Source: Candidatus Saganbacteria bacterium (lineage in GTDB: Bacteria > Margulisbacteria > WOR-1 > O2-12-FULL-45-9). Taken from it: a DNA stretch of 64,000 nt. Below the pieces are notes generated by a model. The model was not told where the DNA came from. It was given only the letters and a program-made list of their open reading frames with translations, and ran no database searches. Shown here one piece after another: positions 58,372 to 64,000 of this stretch (positions are counted from its first letter, which is position 1; every line of letters begins with the position of its first letter). The DNA lies in contig JAFGDE010000005.1 in NCBI GenBank assembly GCA_016932255.1, forward strand, positions 1-64,000. The letters are read 5' to 3'. Position numbers and translations under genes: made by a program.

Positions 58372-59483
58372 GAACATGCCTCCGCCAAAAGACTGCCGTA
58401 TCCATCGCACATGCGTGTACTGGAAAAGAATTGCTCTGCCCTGGCCCTGGCCTGTGCCGCCAGTTTTTCCGCCAGGGGCTTTTCGCTCAACGCTTTGATC
58501 AAAGCCGCTGCCAGAGCTTTTGTATCACCCGGCGGCACGAGGATCCCGCTGTCCTGATCGATCATTTCCGGAACGCCGCCAACTGCCGTGGCAACAATGG
58601 CCTTGCCATATGCCATGGCCTCAAGCACGGAATATGGCAGGCTTTCGTTGAGGGAAGCGGTCACCGAAACTTCAGCGACCTGCAGACAGCCGTCGACTGA
58701 CCTCTGATGACCGGTAAAAATGATCTGCTCAGCCGGACCAAGCTGTCCGGCCAGAGCTTTGAGCTCTGCCAAGAGGTATCCATCACCAACTATCAGCAAA
58801 ACAGCGTTCCTGACCTGAGAAGCCACATCCTTGAAGGCCTTGAGCAGGACATCCAGACCTTTGCCTTTGACCAGGCGGGAAATACAGACAACAGGCCTTT
58901 TCCCCGCCAGGCCATACTTTTGTTCTATCTCGCGGCCTTTGGCCAGGTCAACTAGCACCGCAGGGATCCCGTTATAGATCATTCTGACCTTGCTCGAACT
59001 GACCCCGTATCTGTCGATCAAAAATGCCGCGGCCGCTTTTGATGGACAAACACAGGTCGCCAGCGCTCTCAAAGTATTCCAGGCGATCCAGCGCCTGGCC
59101 GGCCCGATCAGAGGATAGCGGGACGCGGGCACGGCTGACATATGTACCGTGCCGATCGCCCGGCACCCGGGCAGGCCAAACCTGAGCATGAGCGCCGCAT
59201 ACTGGCAGGAATACGGCGAGGTCAGATTGAAATGGACAACATCAGCTCCGGCCTGCCTGAACAACTTCAGCAGCCTGAACGCGCCTTTGAGGTCAAAAAG
59301 CCCTTTGACGCGGCAGCCGATGATCTCAAGGCCGTTAAGCCCGGCAATGCCGGAAAAGATCCGCGGCTCAGCGCAGATAAGCTTAATGTCCGCTCCCTGC
59401 CCGGTCAGACCTGACAACAGGTCCTGCAGGAACCTTTCGGCCCCGCCAAACGCTTCCGTATCTGTATAAAATAGTAGTTTCAT
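58362..59483 (-). CDS. Glycosyltransferase family 4
   Basis: The 373-residue GT-B enzyme has FYTDTEAFGGAERFLQDLL at the acceptor side and VCISRLVKGKGLDVLLKAF and SLNESLPYSVLEAMAYGKAIVAT at the donor side. It starts directly at the stop of the family 2 gene upstream. Specificity unknown. Confidence 0.93.
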   Translation of the reverse strand: MKLLFYTDTEAFGGAERFLQDLLSGLTGQGADIKLICAEPRIFSGIAGLNGLEIIGCRVKGLFDLKGAFRLLKLFRQAGADVVHFNLTSPYSCQYAALMLRFGLPGCRAIGTVHMSAVPASRYPLIGPARRWIAWNTLRALATCVCPSKAAAAFLIDRYGVSSSKVRMIYNGIPAVLVDLAKGREIEQKYGLAGKRPVVCISRLVKGKGLDVLLKAFKDVASQVRNAVLLIVGDGYLLAELKALAGQLGPAEQIIFTGHQRSVDGCLQVAEVSVTASLNESLPYSVLEAMAYGKAIVATAVGGVPEMIDQDSGILVPPGDTKALAAALIKALSEKPLAEKLAAQARARAEQFFSSTRMCDGYGSLLAEACSCV

Positions 59484-60404
59484 TCAGGCAGCGGCCTTTG
59501 TCGATCGTCCTGATCTGAGCAGCAGGTATTTTTTTAACGAAGAGAACAGGCGCAAAAAGTATTCCGGGCTTAGAGCGATCGCCCTGGCCAGATAGAACGC
59601 GCCTTTGAACCAGCGGCCGTTTTGAAGATGTTTTGTCCCGATCCAATAATAGATGCGGCCCATGATCCGCCTGGGCAGGACGAACTTGTCGATCGCATTC
59701 TTGAAAGGATAGCGTTTAAGATGCGTCTTCAGCACATTGACCTCGTCCTGAAGGGCCCGCTCGTAATCGCTGCTCAGGTTCTGCCCGTGAATGCGGTAGG
59801 TGCCCAGGACCTTATTGAGAAAGCTGAATTTCTTTCGTTTCTCAGCCAGGCGCAGCCAGGCCTCGTAATCCTCCGCGTGAACGAACTCCGGCCGGCCGTC
59901 GAACCCGCCGATCTCCTCCATCACGCTCTTTTTCGCCACTGTCGCACTGCCCAGCAAACGGTTGCAGAACAGCAGCTGCCGGTACATATCATCCTTTAAT
60001 GGGCCGACCGGCAGAAGAAATGACCCGCCCGATTCATTCTTAGCCAGCAGATCATGAGAAACAACGTCTATCGTCCTGTCCTGTTCCAGGATCGCCATGG
60101 TCTGCTTAAGCTTGTCCGGCTCCCAGTAGTCGTCCGAATCAAGGAAAGCCACATACTCGCCCCGGGCCAGCTTAATGCCGGTATTCCTGGGACCGGCCAC
60201 TGAACCGGTATCCTGCTGATAATGATATCTCAGCTTATCCCAGCTGAGCCCGGCCACGACCTCTCTGGTATTGTCGGTCGAACCGTTGTCGATCACGATG
60301 ACCTCATAATCCGCATAGGACTGCCGCCTGACCGAGTTCAGGCACTCAGGCAGGAAATGAGCGTGATTATGGGCCGCGATTATGACCGAGACCTTGGGGC
60401 TCAT
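59484..60404 (-). CDS. Glycosyltransferase family 2
   Basis: ATG 60404 overlaps the upstream stop (ATGA); 306 residues. VSVIIAAHNHAHFLPECLNS, VIVIDNGSTDNTREVV and VAFLDSDDYWEPDKL are the classic GT-A motifs, and FVHAEDYEAWLRLAEK is the ED-Y block. The longer frame to 60521 has no conserved sequence upstream and lies in the SDR gene. The C-terminal ~60 residues are basic and aromatic. Confidence 0.94.
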   Translation of the reverse strand: MSPKVSVIIAAHNHAHFLPECLNSVRRQSYADYEVIVIDNGSTDNTREVVAGLSWDKLRYHYQQDTGSVAGPRNTGIKLARGEYVAFLDSDDYWEPDKLKQTMAILEQDRTIDVVSHDLLAKNESGGSFLLPVGPLKDDMYRQLLFCNRLLGSATVAKKSVMEEIGGFDGRPEFVHAEDYEAWLRLAEKRKKFSFLNKVLGTYRIHGQNLSSDYERALQDEVNVLKTHLKRYPFKNAIDKFVLPRRIMGRIYYWIGTKHLQNGRWFKGAFYLARAIALSPEYFLRLFSSLKKYLLLRSGRSTKAAA

Positions 60405-61270
60405 GAGCTGCTTTCGATCTCCTTCAACATGATCCGGCTGTATCTCTCGATCGCGACCTCCCAGGCCGGCATCGGCGTGAGGCCAAGAGCTGCCAGGTTC
60501 GCGTTGTTCAACATCTCGCAATCAGGCACATTGGCCTTGCGGGGAAAATGGCTTGAATCGACCGGCTCGACCTTGTTCTTCAAACGGCAGCTGGCAACGA
60601 TCTTTTGCACGTATTCGGCCCGCGAACAGCCGCCAGTGTTCGTAACATGATAGAGGTCAGGCCGTCCGGCCGTTAGGATCTCGTCTATCTTAACGATCAG
60701 GTCCTGCGTGTAGGTCGGAGAGCCGAACTTGTCGCCAGCGCTTTGAATGACCGGCTTGGCCTTAGCCTCAAGATAGCGCTGGTAGACAAAATTCTTCTGA
60801 TGCTTGATGCTGCCGCCGAACAACCAGCCTGGTCGGATCGCATAGGTCTTGCGGCAGGCTTGTCTGGCCTGGACCTCGCCCTCATATTTCGACCGCGCGT
60901 AAACGGTCTTAAGCACCACTGGATCGGCCTCGGAGTAGAACTTCTTTTCGTCACCAAAGAAGCCGCAGGAACTGATATAGATCAGCGCGGCGCCGATGGA
61001 CTGGCAGATCTGCCCCAGTTTCTGGCTCGCCTCGGTATTGAGCTTATGGGCCAGCTGAGGATCGTCCTCACAGGCGTTGACATGCAGGGCCGCCGTGTGA
61101 AAGACATAGTCCGGACGCGCGCCGGTCAGCGCGCTCTCCATAGCCGCATGGTCCATCACGTCCAGTTCTTTATGCCGCGGCGCCTGGACCTGATCGCCTT
61201 TGCCGGCGTAAAAACGCTCGATCTCAGAGGCAAGCATCCCCCCGCCGCCGGTTATAAAGATCTTTTTCAT
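60401..61270 (-). CDS. RmlD-like sugar-nucleotide reductase (SDR)
   Basis: The 289-residue SDR has IFITGGGGMLASEIERFY, HTAALHVNACEDDP, SSCGFFGDE and YARSKYEGEVQARQ (catalytic Tyr-Lys). The pattern fits RmlD (dTDP-4-dehydrorhamnose reductase), and its neighbour is RmlC-like. The nucleotide carried (dTDP or CDP) is not known, since RmlA/RmlB are absent from the window and RfbF (CDP) is present. Confidence 0.8.
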   Translation of the reverse strand: MKKIFITGGGGMLASEIERFYAGKGDQVQAPRHKELDVMDHAAMESALTGARPDYVFHTAALHVNACEDDPQLAHKLNTEASQKLGQICQSIGAALIYISSCGFFGDEKKFYSEADPVVLKTVYARSKYEGEVQARQACRKTYAIRPGWLFGGSIKHQKNFVYQRYLEAKAKPVIQSAGDKFGSPTYTQDLIVKIDEILTAGRPDLYHVTNTGGCSRAEYVQKIVASCRLKNKVEPVDSSHFPRKANVPDCEMLNNANLAALGLTPMPAWEVAIERYSRIMLKEIESSS

Positions 61271-61716
61271 CTATGCTTCAAGCTCCAATCGTATTTGATA
61301 TGCGAATTCAGCGGATCATAACGCAGCATTTCCCCTTCCTCATGCGGCAGGGTCGCACAATTCGCGACTATGGCCGGCTTGACCCCGATGGTCTTATAGC
61401 CGTTGACCACTCCGACGGGTATCCTGATCAATTTATAATCATCTTCGCCAGTGAAGATCTCCATCAATTCGCCTTTGGTCTTGGAATCCTTGCGTTCATC
61501 GAACAGGACCAGCTTGATCATGCCGGAAACGACCGCGTAGAACTGGGTCTGTTTTGTGTGGAGATGCCAGCCTTTGATCACTCCGGGATAGGCCACGGAA
61601 AAGTAGACCTCACCGAACTTTTCAAAATGCGGGTCCGTACACCTGAGCATATGCATTATTTTGCCCCGCTCATCAGGTATCTGGCGCAATGGGACGATCT
61701 TTACTCCGTCTATCAT
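61267..61716 (-). CDS. RmlC-like sugar-nucleotide epimerase
   Basis: The start is ATG 61716 after AAGGAGG; 149 residues. GVIKGWHLHTKQTQFYAVVSG holds the cupin His residues of the dTDP-sugar isomerase fold, and PVGVVNGYKTIG and the ending are typical. It is shorter than RmlC (about 180) and could belong to the QdtA/WxcM-type sugar 3,4-ketoisomerases. Four-base overlap with the downstream SDR. Confidence 0.85.
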   Translation of the reverse strand: MIDGVKIVPLRQIPDERGKIMHMLRCTDPHFEKFGEVYFSVAYPGVIKGWHLHTKQTQFYAVVSGMIKLVLFDERKDSKTKGELMEIFTGEDDYKLIRIPVGVVNGYKTIGVKPAIVANCATLPHEEGEMLRYDPLNSHIKYDWSLKHR

Positions 61717-61729
61717 GTTCGAAACCTCC

Positions 61730-62767
61730 TTATTTTTTTTCGGTCCAGAAGAAATCATTGTCCAGTTTCCCCGACTTCTTCAACAGGGTCAGATGCCTCA
61801 AGCGAACGAACTTATCTCCTTCAAAAGCAGGCATATCGAGCTTATTCCGTTTATAGGCCTCGGCCAGCTCCTCAACACCTTTCAGTACGTTCCATTTCGG
61901 TTTGAAATGGTCCTTGAGGACCGTGTTGATCTTGGAGAAATCGACCTTATAGGTCCTGGAGTCGGAACCGTGCTCCCCGGTATACTCAACCGAACAGCCG
62001 GGAATGACCTGCTTAACGGCCGCGGCCAGGTACCGGATCTGGTAATTCTCACTGTTCTGCCCGACATTAAAGACCTGATTATGCACCAGCTCTTTCGGGG
62101 CCTTAAGAGCGGCAATAAAAGCCCGGCTGAAATCCTGGATATGGATCAACGGCCGCCAGGGCGATCCATCGCTCATGATCTTGATCTTGCCGGTGATATG
62201 CCCCCAGGCCGCAAGATTATTGACCACCAGATCAAGCCGCAGCAGCGGCGAAACGCCGTAAACCGTGGCATTGCGCATAAAGACCGGGGAAAAGTCAGCC
62301 TCAGCCAGCGGCGAAATGCCGAATTCCGTACCGATCTTTGATTTGGCGTAGGCTGTCACCGGGTTCAGCTCGCCCTGCTCCGAGATCATTTCTCCTTCCT
62401 TGGCCACGCCGTAAACACTGCAGGAAGAAGCGAAAACGAACCGCTTGACCCCTGCCTGTTTGGCCAGCTGGGCACAGCGGACCGAGGCATCAAGGTTTAT
62501 CTTCTCGGTGATCCCCGGGTTCAGTTCTCCGATGGGATCGTTGGACAATCCCGCCAGATGGATGACCGCATCGACCCCCTGAAAATCCTCTGCCGCGACC
62601 TGACGGATATCCTTGACGATCTGCCCTATCTTGGCCTGCCGCTGTTCGAACTCGCAGCCTTCAAAGTAGTTCGAGTCCAGGCCGACAACGTCAAAACCTT
62701 CGGACAGAAGCATCGGGCACATCACATTGCCGATATAACCGTTATTGCCGGTGACCAGTACTTTCAT
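61730..62767 (-). CDS. NAD-dependent epimerase/dehydratase (extended SDR)
   Basis: The start is ATG 62767 overlapping rfbF by four bases; 345 residues. The cofactor motif is VTGNNGYIGNVMCPMLL, VIHLAGLSNDPIGE and FASSCSVYGVAKEG follow, and YAKSKIGTEF holds the catalytic Tyr-Lys. YRNATVYG-like and DGSPWRPLIHIQDFSRAF parts resemble sugar-nucleotide epimerases. It probably acts on the product of RfbF or on a related keto-deoxysugar. Exact substrate unknown. Confidence 0.88.
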   Translation of the reverse strand: MKVLVTGNNGYIGNVMCPMLLSEGFDVVGLDSNYFEGCEFEQRQAKIGQIVKDIRQVAAEDFQGVDAVIHLAGLSNDPIGELNPGITEKINLDASVRCAQLAKQAGVKRFVFASSCSVYGVAKEGEMISEQGELNPVTAYAKSKIGTEFGISPLAEADFSPVFMRNATVYGVSPLLRLDLVVNNLAAWGHITGKIKIMSDGSPWRPLIHIQDFSRAFIAALKAPKELVHNQVFNVGQNSENYQIRYLAAAVKQVIPGCSVEYTGEHGSDSRTYKVDFSKINTVLKDHFKPKWNVLKGVEELAEAYKRNKLDMPAFEGDKFVRLRHLTLLKKSGKLDNDFFWTEKK

Positions 62768-63552
62768 TGCCACACCTTCCAGAACGCTTTTTTCTTGTTC
62801 CAAAGATCGTTAAGATGCTCGGTCTCGCGCAAAGTATCCATGCATTCCCAGGAACCGCCATGCTCATAGACCATCATCTGCCCGTCCTTGGCCAGTTTTT
62901 CCAGGGCGCCGTTCTCAAAATCACAGTTCTCGTCATCGGTCAGATGATCGAATATCCTGCGGTCCAGGACAAAGAACCCGCCGTTGATCAGTCCGGCGGA
63001 AGCCTGCGGCTTTTCAGTGAAATCCAGAACGCGGCCGTCCTTTACGACCAGGTCGCCGAAGCGCGAGGGCGGACGGACCCCGGTCAGCGTGCCGATCTTG
63101 CCGTGCTTTTGATGGAACTGGATCGTCTTCTTGATATCCACGTCCGAAACGCCGTCGCCGTAGGTCAAGAGGAACGTATCGCCGTCAATGTATTTTTCTA
63201 CCCTCTTGATCCTGGCGCCTTTGAGCGTGTTCAGGCCGGTATCGACCAGCGTGACCTTCCAATCGGTCTCATCGGGCCGGTTATGATATTCGATCTTGTT
63301 CTCCCCGTCCATGCTGATGGTAAAGTCATTCATCAAAGCATAGTAATGATAAAAATACTCTTTGATCATGGCACCTTTATATCCCAGGCACAGGACAAAA
63401 TCGGTAAAACCGTGGCTGGCATAGATCTTCATGATATGCCAGAGTATCGGCTTGCCGCCTATCTCCACCAGCGGTTTCGGCCTGATCTCGGTCTCTCCCT
63501 TCATCCTGGTCCCTCGTCCACCGCATAGGATCACAACTTTTGGTTTGCTCAT
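62764..63552 (-). CDS. rfbF: Glucose-1-phosphate cytidylyltransferase
   Basis: The 262-residue nucleotidyltransferase makes CDP-glucose from glucose 1-phosphate and CTP. It begins VVILCGGRGTRMKGETEIRP and has KPLVEIGGKPILWHIMKIY, YGDGVSDVDIK, VRPPSRFGDL and LINGGFFVLDRRIFD, a pattern typical for RfbF. ATG follows AGGAGGACG. The expected next enzyme, CDP-glucose 4,6-dehydratase (RfbG), is not in the window. Confidence 0.95.
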   Translation of the reverse strand: MSKPKVVILCGGRGTRMKGETEIRPKPLVEIGGKPILWHIMKIYASHGFTDFVLCLGYKGAMIKEYFYHYYALMNDFTISMDGENKIEYHNRPDETDWKVTLVDTGLNTLKGARIKRVEKYIDGDTFLLTYGDGVSDVDIKKTIQFHQKHGKIGTLTGVRPPSRFGDLVVKDGRVLDFTEKPQASAGLINGGFFVLDRRIFDHLTDDENCDFENGALEKLAKDGQMMVYEHGGSWECMDTLRETEHLNDLWNKKKAFWKVWQ

Positions 63553-63594
63553 AACGTCCTCCTTTAAATATTCAATAGAGCAGTTCTCATGGCC

Positions 63595-64000
63595 CTATCT
63601 GATGACCTCGCAATTCAGGCAGATGGGATATTTCCTGTAGTCAAGACGCCGGAAGTCCCGCCTCATCCTGTTGAAGGCCTTGCCATTCCAGATATCCCTG
63701 ATCGAGTCCTTATTGACGTCACCCATGATCTGCTTGCCGTCATAATCGATACAGCAGGTGGTGACCTTACCGTCCTGAAGAATGACCATGGTCTGCCAGG
63801 GAAAATGGCAGATGGAAGAGATCTCTCCCAGACGATTATATTCCTTGCCGCCGCCGAAATTATGCAGCTCGCAGATATTCAGGCGGTCGCCCAGTTCCTC
63901 GTCGATCAGCGGTTTGAAGATCGCCTCAAAATCACGGACCTTGCTCTGGTCTGAATCGACCGGCAGGTATTGGATGATCACTCTGGGGTTCCTGGCGCCC
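63595..64000 (-). CDS. Radical SAM protein, C-terminal SPASM part (5' truncated by window edge)
   Basis: The frame is open to the end of the window, so the radical SAM core is outside; the GTG at 63981 is probably internal. The visible part has CHFPWQTMVILQDGKVTTCC, DYDGKQIMGDVN and YPICLNCEV, the cysteine pattern of a SPASM auxiliary-cluster domain. SPASM radical SAM enzymes modify peptides or other substrates; in polysaccharide loci the substrate is often unknown. It is 42 bases ahead of rfbF and co-directional. Confidence 0.8.
   Translation of the reverse strand, partial: GARNPRVIIQYLPVDSDQSKVRDFEAIFKPLIDEELGDRLNICELHNFGGGKEYNRLGEISSICHFPWQTMVILQDGKVTTCCIDYDGKQIMGDVNKDSIRDIWNGKAFNRMRRDFRRLDYRKYPICLNCEVIR

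Overview
The window is a 64 kb piece of a bacterial chromosome with moderate GC (roughly half), densely packed with long operons that overlap at start and stop codons. Housekeeping genes (secA, prfB, infB, nusA, groES-groL, ligA, purB, purC, ispG and glycolysis genes) look chromosomal and vertically inherited. The cell envelope genes point to a diderm: there is an Mla (MCE-type) lipid transporter, an OstA/LptD-like outer-membrane protein, and a CsaB/TagA/DUF5693 cluster of the kind associated with pyruvylated wall polymers. Secreted beta-helix proteins with FlgD-like C-terminal domains are typical of uncultured candidate phyla. A Margulisbacteria/Saganbacteria (WOR-1)-like lineage is my best guess, but it is an inference from gene content and has low confidence.

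Layout. (1) 1-9.8 kb, plus strand: a secreted surface-protein locus with three large parallel beta-helix/Ig-like proteins, two small secreted proteins with an Ig-like domain that resembles DUF916/COG1470-type domains, and a small protein sharing a domain with the first beta-helix protein. (2) 9.8-15.2 kb: acpS, nnrD, mlaE, mlaF, mlaD and an LptD-like gene, chained by overlaps to each other and to the last surface gene. (3) 15.2-15.7 kb: a non-coding gap between convergent genes. (4) 15.7-29.3 kb, minus strand: a C39-like peptidase gene broken by an in-frame amber codon, purB, ispG, a membrane protein, purC, tagA-csaB-DUF5693, prfB, secA, hpf and comF. (5) 29.4-35.9 kb: an AlbA_2/HTH regulator, then tpiA, fba and a PPi-type phosphofructokinase, with an ATP-type phosphofructokinase on the opposite strand, then pgi. 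(6) 35.8-43.9 kb, minus: ligA, an IS200-like element, truB, an nrnA-like gene, rbfA, infB and nusA. (7) 44.0-46.2 kb: groES-groL with a CIRCE operator and a strong terminator. (8) 46.2-64 kb, minus: a large exopolysaccharide/O-antigen-type cluster with two initiating phosphosugar transferases, eight glycosyltransferases, a Wzy-like polymerase or ligase, gmd-rmd for GDP-rhamnose, rfbF and several sugar-modifying enzymes, running off the window into a radical SAM/SPASM gene.

Two families of short palindromes recur. One is a pair of bulged hairpins in inverted orientation (BIME-like) found in five gene junctions. The other is a 16-20 nt palindrome that has entered the coding regions of secA and infB and the loop of one of the hairpins. 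Points most worth a second look are the multi-protein surface locus, the MlaD with a C-terminal beta-strand-rich region next to an LptD-like barrel, a NusA carrying an IF2_N-like domain, the amber-split peptidase and the hairpin repeats. No tRNA, rRNA, CRISPR array or prophage was seen.
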